A stretch of DNA of 44,636 nucleotides from Bacteroidota bacterium (GTDB lineage: Bacteria > Bacteroidota > Ignavibacteria > Kapaibacteriales > UBA2268): positions 1 to 44,636 of the forward strand of contig JAJXYC010000010.1 in NCBI GenBank assembly GCA_021780815.1. Reading direction: 5' to 3'. The position numbers and the translations under genes are program-made. Below are positions 29,704 through 40,100 of this stretch, in pieces; the stretch's first letter is position 1; each line of letters begins with the position of its first letter. The notes under the pieces are model-generated. The model was not told where the DNA came from. It did no database searches and saw only the letters and a program-made list of their open reading frames with translations.

Positions 29704-29740
29704 AAAATTTTAAAATTTATTATTAATAGGAGGACATTTC

Positions 29741-31186
29741 ATGAAAAAATTATCATTTATCCTAATAATTATTATTTTTTTTATTCATAAAGGTTTTGCA
29801 GATTGGGAGCCTTTTCATATAAACAGTAATTACACATATTCTTTAAAGGATAATAAGGAAAGAGTTGTAAACATTCTGTTCGACTCTGTTGCTCAAAAAG
29901 GTAAATATACAATCCTTTATTCTTCGAAATTTATTGAAGATAGAAAATTTAGTTGTATTGATTCTTTGGAACATTCCATACGTGCCAAAAATTTATATCA
30001 GAGTAGATTGGTTCCTGATTCAATCTGTTTTGATGATAAATATATTTATTTTCAACTACCGAATTCTTCAAAAAATTATTTATATTTCCCATATAATGGC
30101 AATATTGGGGATTCCGTAATAACCCAAAAATCAGATTATTTAAATTATCTCTTTAAAATTGAAAATAAAGAATATAGTTTATCATCAGATTCAGTCATAA
30201 CAATTGGCGTTTATGAAGTTGGGAGCAATAATTCTTATAGTAAAAAAGTAACGACATTAAAAATTAGTAAAATGTTAGGTTTTTTGCAATACTCTACTTT
30301 TAATACATATTACATCAGTGAACTTGAATTAGAAGGTGTAAAATCAACTGAAAATCAAATAGGTTTTGTAGCAACAAATGAAGATATTTCGAGAATGGCA
30401 AATAATATAATTAAAGCTTTAGGTTCTTATCATACAGGTGATATGCTTTCTTGGTATATTGATGATTATAACATTGAAAATTCAGGTTATTATCTTGATT
30501 CTATAACAAATGTAATTTATGAGGGAAATAAAAAAATATTTTTCTTTAATCGTACGAAATATTTTAATAATTATAAGGTTTATTCAAATGGACAGTATAT
30601 AATTGATTCAACTGAGTTGTATGCTCAATTCACAAAACCAATAAATTCTTTCAATTTAAATATTCCATATATTTTTATAACTCAAGACGAAGAAGAATGG
30701 GGGCGCCCCGTTCATTATTTAGATTGCTACTACAAAACGGAAAATAATGTCTTAAAAGATTCTTTGTCAATCAAATATTATGGTACATTTGTTAATAGTA
30801 ATTGTATGCCAACTTCACCAACTGATGTGGATTATAGTTGCGAATTCAACGGAACTACGGGATTTGCTGAATATAAATATGGCAATGGAAATATTATTTT
30901 ATTAGGAATAAAGCTAAGTGATGGAACAATTATAGGAAATTACAATATAGTTTCCGTTCAGGAAAATGATATAACTTCAAGGTTTCTTTCCCCAAATCCA
31001 GTATTTGATAAACTCAATTTATATAATTTGCCAGCAAATGCAAGGAGTTACGAGATTTACGACCAACTGGGAATAAAAGTCAGAGGTGGAATAATTGCAA
31101 ATGAAATCGATGTTTCCACCCTTACCGCAGGAATATATTTCATAAAAATAGATAATGAAAAAGTGAGGAAATTTGTAAAGATATAG
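29741..31186 (+). CDS. T9SS-sorted exported protein of unknown function
   Basis: The 481-aa protein has a signal peptide (MKKLSFILIIIIFFIHKGFA) and a C-terminal T9SS type A sorting domain from about residue 410 (LSPNPVFDKLNLYNL ... AGIYFIKIDNEKVRKFVKI). The central 380 residues show no family that I recognise; they are rich in Ser, Tyr and Asn and probably mostly beta-structured. A good AGGAGG (29728-29733) sits 7 nt before the ATG. The last part of the gene is a DNA module nearly identical to the end of the gene at 34083-35447. Confidence 0.85.
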   Translation: MKKLSFILIIIIFFIHKGFADWEPFHINSNYTYSLKDNKERVVNILFDSVAQKGKYTILYSSKFIEDRKFSCIDSLEHSIRAKNLYQSRLVPDSICFDDKYIYFQLPNSSKNYLYFPYNGNIGDSVITQKSDYLNYLFKIENKEYSLSSDSVITIGVYEVGSNNSYSKKVTTLKISKMLGFLQYSTFNTYYISELELEGVKSTENQIGFVATNEDISRMANNIIKALGSYHTGDMLSWYIDDYNIENSGYYLDSITNVIYEGNKKIFFFNRTKYFNNYKVYSNGQYIIDSTELYAQFTKPINSFNLNIPYIFITQDEEEWGRPVHYLDCYYKTENNVLKDSLSIKYYGTFVNSNCMPTSPTDVDYSCEFNGTTGFAEYKYGNGNIILLGIKLSDGTIIGNYNIVSVQENDITSRFLSPNPVFDKLNLYNLPANARSYEIYDQLGIKVRGGIIANEIDVSTLTAGIYFIKIDNEKVRKFVKI

Positions 31187-31212
31187 ATTGCAACGCTTAC
31201 GCTCAGAATGAC
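30987..31212 (+). repeat. Shared 3' module encoding T9SS sorting domain, copy A
   Basis: These 226 bp align without gaps to 35248-35473. The first half carries scattered substitutions, while roughly the last 110 bp, running through the stop codon into REP-like sequence, look identical. The module covers the sorting domain and the following GCAACGCTTACGCTCAGAATGAC-type element end. Confidence 0.9.
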
Positions 31213-31361
31213 GGAGTGGTACGTGTCATTCCCTCGCAAGAGGGAATCCATTTGCGAAGAATGACAGGGTAGATTCCCATTTTCACGGAAATGACAGGGT
31301 AAGCGGTGTCATTCCCTCGCAAGAGGGAATCTCATGGATTCTTCGCTACGCTCAGAATGAC
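31187..31361. repeat. REP-like palindromic intergenic elements, copy 3 (compound)
   Basis: Two palindromic cores (CCCTCGCAAGAGGG) and several AGAATGAC ends are arranged in series, directly after the stop codon of the T9SS cargo gene. The right part is shared with copy 2. Confidence 0.8.
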
Positions 31362-31662
31362 GAAAAAATTATTTTTTGTATTAAGTTGTAACTTTTTGTT
31401 TGTTTAATTGTCTTTGTTTATTATAATAGGAAAAAAATATAAATTATTTTGTTATTTAAATAAAAATTATTATATTGCAAAAAATATTTTTATAAACTTT
31501 TTTAAGGTGTTCATATGAAAGAATTTTTACAGAAAATTGAACATGAAGACAAAAAGGGCTTAAATACTTCAATACTTCAATACTTCAATATTGACGATAG
31601 TGTTAGGGATATATTTTATGGGAACTACACTACCATATTCAAACATACCTGCTTATGAAGAA
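31307..31662 (+). repeat. Duplicated 5' module, copy B
   Basis: This is the 356-bp counterpart of 29314-29685, here leading into the intact metalloprotease-like gene. It contains three AATACTTC units, whereas copy A has four plus a degenerate one. Confidence 0.92.
31564..31587 (+). repeat. 8-bp tandem tract between start codon and gene body
   Basis: AATACTTC occurs three times in tandem, about 50 bp after an ATG (31515) that has AAGGTG upstream. Because 8 is not a multiple of 3, each gain or loss changes the reading frame. The sister copy has a different unit number, so the tract has changed length. Confidence 0.7.
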
Positions 31663-34074
31663 TTTGTTCGAATTGATTCAGTTAATTTTATTTGCGATTC
31701 AGTCGTAGCAGTTGGGGATACGATAAATTTAGAAATAAAATTTACCTCATTTGTTTCAGATTCCGCCACTATAGCACTTACAAGGTATAGCGGATTAAAA
31801 ATAATTGATGAAGATAGTACAAAAAAAGGCTTATTTGAATATATTAAATTGGATACAAATCAATCAATAACAAAAAATTACAAGATTGTAGCAACGGGAA
31901 TAATTCCTACTAAAATTCAATTTTTTATTAAAATATTTCATTCAATACCAGAAGTAACGGATTTATCTTACTTTACCCAGGAACTTTTACCGGTTGGCAA
32001 TGGACAAGGTTTTGGTATACCGGTAAGGGTTGCAAGTGATTGTGTGCAAAGTTTATGGATGGATGATAATGATGATGAATGTGATAATTACACTTTTTTA
32101 ACGCAACAATGTGAAGCGACTTTCATTGATTCGAATGCTGTTGATATTTCAGGTTCAGTTTCATTTGAAGATTGGAATGCTCCGGGCATAGATTCAATTC
32201 ATCCCGTCCAAATTAAAAGTCCTTATACTGAAGTATGGTTGTTTTTTAAACCCATAAATAATAATAAACAATTAATACACCCAAGAGATTATTCGCCAAT
32301 AGATGGACCAATTGAAGGAATACATTATGCGAAATGTGATGATAATGGCGTTTTTCATTTTAATTTCAAATATACAAAAGCAAAATTAGATTGTAATCAA
32401 AGTTATGAAATATTACTTTTAGTCGCAAAAGAAAATGAAGCAATCTGGTTAGAAAGTCCTACAAATCATATAAAAGTTTATGGAATATATAATAATTATA
32501 GACGACCAATGCCTGCACATATTCGCTTTTTTAAAGAATTGGGAGAGGGTAATATTGTTAATATTAATGGTAATTATACAGGTACTTGGAATTTTAATTT
32601 AGATTTTGGTGATGGTAGTATTTTTCGACATTTTACTTTATCACGAAAGTTTTTAAAAAGAATTTATCAGACTGAAAACTTATCTTCAATATTAGAATTA
32701 TCACAAATACGTATACTTTCAAAGCCAAAATACAATGCAAAGTACCATCCGGATGGGCTATACTACTCTGCTTTTAATTACACTTACATTCAAATTATTT
32801 TTCCTGACCATGCGGAATCAAGAGATATCCCTCACGAATACGGGCACTATTTAGATTACAAAAATTTTCATTTAGGTGGTTACCCAGTGGAGGGTTTTGC
32901 TGTATTCTTTAGTTGGGTATATAGGACTTGGCTTAATACTAATTATGGGGATCGAATTGATGTTCTGATAGATAATTGCGAAATAGGTCCTTATACTGAA
33001 GTAACTAATGAATATTATTTATCATCGGATGATTATCCAAACAATCCGATTAATTCTTGTACTCAATACAAAAACAGGTTTGGGAATATATCAAAAATTT
33101 TTGAAAATAGAGATGAATGCGCTTTTGCATGTTTTCTATGGAATTTGTATGATGGAAAAAATATGGGTGAATTTGGATATTCAAAATATGATGGAAAAGA
33201 AAATGATGATGTGGATGGCTTCTTTCATCAATTATTTTTTTCATTAATAAATATAAACAGAAGTGATGTAACACAAATAAAGGAATACATTAAGCAACAA
33301 TTTAACGTACCTGAATTAAGTGAATCAATTGACAATATTTTTAGTTTTATGGATTTTGGAGATTATAAATCTCTTTCAGAATTACCTACAAAAATGAAAT
33401 CTCCAAATATTAATTTTTCATATTCTACTGATGATTTATATTTAAATGTAAATTGGGGACCATCACAATCTTATAATTTTAATATTTCAACTGAACCTTT
33501 TCATTTAGGACCTTATTTAACAATTACGAATAATTGTCCTAATAATAATGTTTACAAGGTTTCTACTTTTAAAATTTCAAATTATAAAAACACAGAAGAT
33601 GGTGTTAGATGGTATAATTACGATTTTGAGAATCAAAGATGGAATGAGCCCAATATTGTACTAAATTATCCGGCAATTACATCAATAAATTATTTGCCAC
33701 TTTACACACAATCTAAATATAAAGTTGCAACATACAACGAAGGGGGGGATTCTTATTTGCCTTTTGCATATAATTATAATTGCAAACAAGGAATTGATGA
33801 ATTCATTGATAATAATGATATTATTGATGATTTGTATTATTCAAATAATTTAGTTTATTATCATTTAAATATCAATGCTAAAATTAATATTACAATCTTT
33901 GATAATAATGGTAAAAGCATTATAAATAACAATCATTTTGAACAGCAATTTGCTGGTAACAAAATTTATAATATAAAGGATTTCGTTAAGAATTACAAGA
34001 TAAAATTTATCAGAATTATAGCTATATCAGACGATAATTTAATTCAAAATAAAATTTTAAAAATAATTGAATAG
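31591..34074 (+). CDS. Exported zinc-metalloprotease-like protein, start out of frame
   Basis: The open frame encodes 827 aa from a TTG at 31591 (next ATG at 31618). Residues 415-419 read HEYGH, an HExxH zinc-protease motif, and Glu434 (VEGFA), 15 residues on, could be the third ligand as in gluzincins. The surrounding text (IPHEYGHYLDY) fits a peptidase; the N-terminal 350 residues look like beta domains. The last 80 residues (INITIFDNNGKSI) resemble a diverged T9SS domain. No signal peptide follows the TTG. A better start, the ATG at 31515, is one frame off and separated by the 8-bp tract; a fourth unit would join the two. It is therefore either phase-variable, currently off, or starts internally. 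Confidence 0.7.
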   Translation: MTIVLGIYFMGTTLPYSNIPAYEEFVRIDSVNFICDSVVAVGDTINLEIKFTSFVSDSATIALTRYSGLKIIDEDSTKKGLFEYIKLDTNQSITKNYKIVATGIIPTKIQFFIKIFHSIPEVTDLSYFTQELLPVGNGQGFGIPVRVASDCVQSLWMDDNDDECDNYTFLTQQCEATFIDSNAVDISGSVSFEDWNAPGIDSIHPVQIKSPYTEVWLFFKPINNNKQLIHPRDYSPIDGPIEGIHYAKCDDNGVFHFNFKYTKAKLDCNQSYEILLLVAKENEAIWLESPTNHIKVYGIYNNYRRPMPAHIRFFKELGEGNIVNINGNYTGTWNFNLDFGDGSIFRHFTLSRKFLKRIYQTENLSSILELSQIRILSKPKYNAKYHPDGLYYSAFNYTYIQIIFPDHAESRDIPHEYGHYLDYKNFHLGGYPVEGFAVFFSWVYRTWLNTNYGDRIDVLIDNCEIGPYTEVTNEYYLSSDDYPNNPINSCTQYKNRFGNISKIFENRDECAFACFLWNLYDGKNMGEFGYSKYDGKENDDVDGFFHQLFFSLININRSDVTQIKEYIKQQFNVPELSESIDNIFSFMDFGDYKSLSELPTKMKSPNINFSYSTDDLYLNVNWGPSQSYNFNISTEPFHLGPYLTITNNCPNNNVYKVSTFKISNYKNTEDGVRWYNYDFENQRWNEPNIVLNYPAITSINYLPLYTQSKYKVATYNEGGDSYLPFAYNYNCKQGIDEFIDNNDIIDDLYYSNNLVYYHLNINAKINITIFDNNGKSIINNNHFEQQFAGNKIYNIKDFVKNYKIKFIRIIAISDDNLIQNKILKIIE

Positions 34075-34082
34075 GTGAAAAA

Positions 34083-35447
34083 ATGAAGAAATTTATTTAT
34101 ACTTTATTTTTTATAATAATTGCATCAGTTATAAATTCCTTTGGACAAAATATTGATTTGAAATTAAAATGGGGAATTGATTCAATTATTACTAATAAGG
34201 GAGTTGTTAATACAAAAGACGTAATTTTTTATGATTTTTGCAATCATAACCAAAATATTCTTGTAGCAACATATTATTATTTGATATTACTTTCAGCTAA
34301 TGATGGAAGTTTTGTCAAATTATACCAACTTCCGAATATTAATGCCACAGAAGAAATTGATTCGAGTATTACTATAAAATCAATCTCAATATCTAATGAT
34401 ACAAAGAAATTTGCAGTTATAAATAGTTTATTGGACTTTTTTGTATATAATATTGAGGAAATCGATTATATTAATTCAAAATCTACTATTTTGAGTTCCT
34501 TGACCCGACCTTTCCTTTATATGCACACCTTTGCATTTAGTCCTGATGATGGTGAAATTTATATCACTTCCGACAATATAGACAAAGATAAAAATGGGTA
34601 CGTCAGTACTGGGATTGCAGAATACAATATCGATAAGAAAATTTTTGTAAAAAAGAAATATTTTTATCCAAGTGTAGTTTACTCTTGTGTTGAGACAAAA
34701 AATGTAAATGATTCACTCATGCTATTACAATTTTATAATTTGAATTATTATTATACATTTTTCAAGTTATTCAATCTTCATACATTTGATGTTCAAGAAT
34801 TTCCAATGAAAAAAAATGGTTTACCATACTCTAATATGAACATTTATATGAACATTTCACAGGATTTTAATTATGTAGTTCATAACAATCTTAATGGAGA
34901 ATTTATCATTCAATCTGTTAAGGACACAAATAATTATATTGAAGTTAAATCGATTCAAGGTTTTGAGCCTTTTAATGCAATATTTTCGAACGATAATTAT
35001 TATGTTATGATTGTCTACCATAATTACCAAGGTGATACAACTAAATCGAATTGTTTTTCGACTATTTATCGAATGAAGGATTTTCATTTGCTACTCGATA
35101 CTAATTTATTTTCGACCTCAAGTTGCTTTTCAAAAGTAGATTCGAAATATATTATCAGTAAATCAACCCAATATAATAATTTTAGATTAAATCTTTTTGA
35201 GTTTAACATTGTTTCAGTAAAAGAAGATAAACTAACTTTATTCTCCATTTCCCCAAATCCAGTATTTGATAAGCTCAATTTATATAATTTGCCTGCAAAT
35301 GCAATGAGTTATGAGATTTACGATCAACTGGGAATAAAAGTGAATAGTGGTAATATTGCAAATGAAATCGATGTTTCCACCCTTACCGCAGGAATATATT
35401 TCATAAAAATAGATAATGAAAAAGTGAGGAAATTTGTAAAGATATAG
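34083..35447 (+). CDS. T9SS-sorted exported protein, probable beta-propeller
   Basis: The 454-aa protein has a signal peptide (MKKFIYTLFFIIIASVINS, mature from about FGQN) and a C-terminal T9SS type A sorting domain from about residue 385 that is nearly identical to that of the 481-aa protein upstream. Between them are repeated strands such as FAFSPDDGEIYITSDN and SISNDTKKFAVINSL that look like WD40/YVTN-type propeller blades, but no enzyme motif is seen. It starts 8 bp after the metalloprotease-like gene, so the two are probably co-transcribed. Confidence 0.84.
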   Translation: MKKFIYTLFFIIIASVINSFGQNIDLKLKWGIDSIITNKGVVNTKDVIFYDFCNHNQNILVATYYYLILLSANDGSFVKLYQLPNINATEEIDSSITIKSISISNDTKKFAVINSLLDFFVYNIEEIDYINSKSTILSSLTRPFLYMHTFAFSPDDGEIYITSDNIDKDKNGYVSTGIAEYNIDKKIFVKKKYFYPSVVYSCVETKNVNDSLMLLQFYNLNYYYTFFKLFNLHTFDVQEFPMKKNGLPYSNMNIYMNISQDFNYVVHNNLNGEFIIQSVKDTNNYIEVKSIQGFEPFNAIFSNDNYYVMIVYHNYQGDTTKSNCFSTIYRMKDFHLLLDTNLFSTSSCFSKVDSKYIISKSTQYNNFRLNLFEFNIVSVKEDKLTLFSISPNPVFDKLNLYNLPANAMSYEIYDQLGIKVNSGNIANEIDVSTLTAGIYFIKIDNEKVRKFVKI

Positions 35448-35473
35448 ATTGCAACGCTTACGCTCAGAATGAC
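35248..35473 (+). repeat. Shared 3' module encoding T9SS sorting domain, copy B
   Basis: Counterpart of 30987-31212, 226 bp without gaps, including the stop codon and the partial REP-like end at 35448-35473. Confidence 0.9.
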
Positions 35474-35486
35474 AATAAATAAAAAA

Positions 35487-35515
35487 AAGTCTGTCTTTTG
35501 GACAGCCTTTTTATC
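35487..35515 (+). terminator. Terminator after the T9SS cargo block
   Basis: CTGTC and GACAG form a short stem with an outer G-C pair, followed by TTTTT, about 40 bp after the stop codon of the 454-aa gene. Confidence 0.65.
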
Positions 35516-35567
35516 GGATTTTGTTTTGATAAAATATTAAAATTATAATAATTTCGTTTCTTAAATA

Positions 35568-36236
35568 ATGAAATCTAATACTTTAAAATTTAATATATCT
35601 GAAATTTTTTATTCGATTCAAGGCGAAGGTACAAGAGCCGGTCTGCCATGTGTTTTTATTAGATTGCAAGGTTGTAATTTGAGATGTAGCTGGTGTGATA
35701 CCTCGTATGCGCTAGAATTAAATCAAAAAGAGATGGAAATGACTTCCGATGAAATAATTAACTTAGTTCAATCATACAATTGTAATTTTATTGAATTTAC
35801 AGGTGGTGAACCATTGGCGCAATTTAATTCGGTAGAACTCATAAATACGTTTGCTCAAAATAATTACACCGTTGCAGTAGAAACTAATGGTCATTTTCCC
35901 TTAAATCATTTAGATAACAAAGTTATCAAAATAATGGACATCAAATGTCCTGCTTCTAAAATGGATAAGTTTAACAACTATAATAATATTAATTTTTTAA
36001 ACAAAAGCGATGAAATTAAATTTGTAGTTTTAGATAAATCTGATTTTGATTGGGCGTTAGCAATCATAAGAAAATACGAATTAGTCCACAAAGTAAGCAG
36101 TATATTAATTTCTCCTGTTTATGGGAAATTGGAATATAAACAATTAGCAGAATGGATTTTAGAAACAAGATTGCCTTTAAAAATGCAATTACAAATACAT
36201 AAATTTATTTGGGAACCAAATACACGAGGAGTTTAA
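35568..36236 (+). CDS. queE: 7-carboxy-7-deazaguanine synthase QueE
   Basis: The 222-aa radical-SAM enzyme has FYSIQGEGTRAGLPCVFIRLQGCNLRCSWCDT at its N-terminus: Cys36, Cys40 and Cys43 bind the 4Fe-4S cluster, and the QGEG segment is typical of QueE. A TGGEPL motif follows near residue 80. It converts 6-carboxytetrahydropterin to 7-carboxy-7-deazaguanine, the core step of queuosine synthesis. No preQ1-type riboswitch was seen in the 50 bp upstream. The exonuclease III gene starts 1 bp after its stop codon. Confidence 0.93.
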   Translation: MKSNTLKFNISEIFYSIQGEGTRAGLPCVFIRLQGCNLRCSWCDTSYALELNQKEMEMTSDEIINLVQSYNCNFIEFTGGEPLAQFNSVELINTFAQNNYTVAVETNGHFPLNHLDNKVIKIMDIKCPASKMDKFNNYNNINFLNKSDEIKFVVLDKSDFDWALAIIRKYELVHKVSSILISPVYGKLEYKQLAEWILETRLPLKMQLQIHKFIWEPNTRGV

Positions 36237-36237
36237 T

Positions 36238-37041
36238 ATGAAAATTGTTTCTTGGAATATCAACGGCTACCGTGCTATTACTGGACAAAATACAAGTAAA
36301 GGAAAAGATAACCAAACCAATAATTTATTATTTGATTATATTTATTCTGAAAATCCTGATATAATATGTTTGCAAGAAACAAAATGTAGTCCTGACCAGA
36401 TTCGCTCCGATTTATATGCTCCCGAAGGTTATCAAGTGTTTTATAATTGGTCTAAAATAAAAAAAGGATATAGTGGAGTTGCTACTTTTACAAAAATTCA
36501 GCCTGCCACAATTGTTACTGATATTCAAATTGAAAAATTTGATGTAGAAGGTAGAATTTTGCACACAGATTTTGCTGAATTTGCTTTGTTGAATATTTAT
36601 TTTCCTAACGGCTCATCAGGACAAACCCGTATTGATTATAAATTGGAATTTTATGATGCAATTTTTGAATATACCAATAATTTACGAGAACAAGGGAAAA
36701 AAATTATTATGTGTGGTGATTACAATACTGCTCATAAAGAAATTGATTTAGCCCGTCCAAAAGAAAACGAAAACTCTTCTGGTTTTTTGCCTATTGAAAG
36801 AGAGAAAATTGATTGGCTGGTCAATAATGGTTGGTTAGATACCTTCCGATTTTTCAATAAAGAACCTAATCAATATACTTGGTGGGACTTGAAAACTCGT
36901 GCAAGAATTCGTAATATTGGTTGGCGGATAGATTACCACTTCATAACAAATGATTTACTTAATAATTTAAAGGCTGCAAAAATAGAACCCGATATTGTAG
37001 GTTCAGACCATTGTCCTATTGTAATTGAACTAAGTTTTTAA
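36238..37041 (+). CDS. xth: Exodeoxyribonuclease III / AP endonuclease
   Basis: This 267-aa member of the exonuclease III family shows WNINGYRA, the metal-binding Glu47 in CLQETK, GDYNTAHKEIDLARP in the middle, and the C-terminal GSDHCPI motif with the catalytic His. It cuts DNA at abasic sites and removes 3' blocks in base-excision repair. It is coupled to queE by a 1-bp gap. The spacing of motifs is as usual for the family. Confidence 0.95.
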   Translation: MKIVSWNINGYRAITGQNTSKGKDNQTNNLLFDYIYSENPDIICLQETKCSPDQIRSDLYAPEGYQVFYNWSKIKKGYSGVATFTKIQPATIVTDIQIEKFDVEGRILHTDFAEFALLNIYFPNGSSGQTRIDYKLEFYDAIFEYTNNLREQGKKIIMCGDYNTAHKEIDLARPKENENSSGFLPIEREKIDWLVNNGWLDTFRFFNKEPNQYTWWDLKTRARIRNIGWRIDYHFITNDLLNNLKAAKIEPDIVGSDHCPIVIELSF

Positions 37042-37114
37042 GCCTCCTGTTCTTGACTTAAAAATATAAGTTAAAATGTCCTTTATCTCTTCTTTATCTC
37101 TTTATTGAGGAGGC
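37042..37114. terminator. Inverted repeat between convergent xth and carB
   Basis: GCCTCCT (37042-37048) and AGGAGGC (37108-37114) are perfect complements, separated by 59 nt of T-rich DNA and set exactly between two convergent genes. The loop is long, so this is a weak terminator call. Confidence 0.4.
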
Positions 37115-37120
37115 AATGTT

Positions 37121-40100
37121 TTACATTTCTTGCCAACTTTTTATTGAGATTTCGTTAATTCCAATTTTACAGAAAGCATAAATAAAAGCACTGGCAAGCC
37201 TTGCATTGGTTATTAATGGTGTATTTCCATCGATAGCGATTCTACGTATTAAATAATCTTTTTCTAATTCTTTTTCAGTTAAATCTTTAGGAATATTAAT
37301 AATTAAATCAAAATGCTTTTGTTTAATCATCTCTAAAACTTGTGGAGTGCCTTCCTCATTCGGTCTATAAACTCTATTAGTTTCAAGTCCTGCATTTTTC
37401 AGAAAGTCATAAGTTCCTCCCGTAGAAAACACATTATAACCATTGTCAATAAGCATTTTAGCACTATTTACTAATTCAGTTTTAGAACGAACAGGTCCAC
37501 CTGAGAACAAGATGTCTTTCTTTGGAATTATATAGCCAACCGATAACATTGCACTTAAAATTGCTTCGTAATAATTTTCACCGAGGCATCCTACTTCACC
37601 AGTTGAAGCCATCTCAACTCCCAAAACTGGGTCAGCAGAATGCAATCTTGCAAAAGAAAATTGGGGTGCCTTTACTCCAATATAATCTAAATCAAACAAT
37701 GATTTATTTGGTTTAGGTGGCTTTTGTCCTAAAATCGCTTTAGTTGCTAATTCAATTAAATTTGATTTTAAAACTTTGGATACAAAAGGAAAACTCCTTG
37801 AAGCTCGCACATTGCATTCTATTACTTTAACGTCGTTGTCTTTTGCTAAAAATTGAAGATTAAAGGGACCCGTAATATTAAGAGATTGTGCAATTTGGCT
37901 TGTTATTTTCTTGATTCTTCTTGTTGTTTCGACATATACTTTTTGAGGCGGGAAAAGCATCGTTGCATCTCCTGAATGCACACCAGCAAATTCTACGTGT
38001 TCAGAAATTGCATAAGCAAGAATTTCTCCGTTATCTGCCACTGCATCCATTTCAATTTCTTTTGCTTCTTCTATAAATTTTGAAACTACGACTGGATATT
38101 GTTTAGAGACAGAAGCGGCTAATTTCAAGAACTTTTCTAATTCAGTTTCATTAGAAACAATATTCATTGATGAACCAGATAATACATAAGAAGGACGGAC
38201 CAAAAGAGGATATCCCACTTCATCGGCAAATTCTAAAATATCTTCTATACTTGTTAATTCTCTCCATTCAGGCTGGTCAATTTTTAATTTATCTAATAAT
38301 TCAGAAAATTTATGTCTATCTTCCGCCATATCAATAGAAAGCGGGGAAGTACCAAGAACAGAATAGCCATTTTTATATAATTTCATTGCTAAATTATTTG
38401 GGATTTGTCCGCCCATTGAAACGATTGTTCCTGATGGTGCTTCAAAATCTAAAATATCCATTACTCTTTCAGTCGTAAGTTCGTCAAAATAAAGTTTATC
38501 GCAAATATCGTAATCTGTGCTTACGGTTTCAGGGTTATAATTTATCATAATTGAGCGTAATTTACTGTTTCTAATAGTATTTGCCGCATTGACCGAACAC
38601 CAATCAAATTCTACACTAGAACCAATTCTATATGCCCCAGAACCAAGTACAACAACCGATTTCCCATCATTTTCTGGAATAATATCATTTTCTGAACCGC
38701 AATAAGTCATATATAAATAGTTTGTCTTTGCAGGATATTCTCCTGCAAGTGTATCAATTTGCTTAACAACAGGTAAAATATGCCTCTTTTTTCTTTCTTG
38801 ACGAACAATTTGAACAGCATCATCCATTGAAATATTATTATCCTTTAAGACAAATCTAGCAATTTGAAAATCCGAAAATCCTTTCTTTTTAACGTCAAGG
38901 AACAATTCATCTGGAATTGCTTCTAATGAATTGTATTGTGAAAGTTCATCTTTAAAATGGAAAATATTATTTAATTTATTTAGAAACCATCTATCAATTT
39001 TTGTTAATTCATAAATTTTATCAATTCCAATTCCTTGACTTAATGCTATTGCTATTATAAAAATTCGTGTATCAGTTGGTTCTGCAAGTTCTTTTTCAAT
39101 ATCATTAACGATAATATCTTTATTGCCAACAAAGCCATGCATCCCTTGTCCAATCATTCTCAACCCTTTTTGGATTGCTTCTTCAAAGTTTTTACCAATT
39201 GACATAACTTCGCCAACACTTTTCATACTACTACCAATTTGTTTTGAAACTCCTTTGAACTTATTCAAGTCCCAACGTGGTATTTTGCATACTACATAAT
39301 CAAGTGATGGTTCAAAAAAAGCAGGTGTTGTTTTGGTGATAGAATTTTTTAGATTATGCAAGCCGTATCCTAACCCTAACTTTGCTGCAACAAATGCTAA
39401 TGGATACCCTGTTGCTTTTGAAGCCAATGCTGATGAACGTGAAAGTCGAGCATTTACTTCTATTACACGGTAATCCTCTGAATTTGGGTCTAATGCATAT
39501 TGCACATTGCATTCACCAACTATTCCAATATGCCTAATAATTTTAATTGCTAATTTCCTTAACAATTGATATTCACTATTTGTCAAAGTTTGAGAAGGGG
39601 CTACAACAATACTTTCACCAGTATGAATGCCTAACGGGTCAAAGTTTTCCATATTACAAACTGTAATGCAGTTATTGTATTTGTCTCTTACTACTTCGTA
39701 CTCTATTTCCTTCCAACCTTTCAAAGACTCTTCAACCAATATTTGTGGAGAATAGGCAAAAGATTTCTGAGCTAGTGTTTCTAATTCTTGTTCATTTGAA
39801 CAAAATCCGCTTCCAAGACCACCGAGAGCAAATCCTGCTCTAATAATAATCGGGAAATTTAAAACTTTGGCGGCACTCTTTGCTTCTTCTATATTGTTGC
39901 AAGCAATACTTTTAGGGGTTTTAACATCAATTTCATTTAATTTCTTTACAAATAATTCTCTATCTTCTGTATCTAATACTGCTTGAATTGGGGTACCTAA
40001 AACTTTTACATTGTATTTTTCAAAGATATTGTCCTTAAAAAGACTTATGCCACAATTTAATGCGGTTTGACCACCAAAAGAAAGTAATATACCGTCTGGT

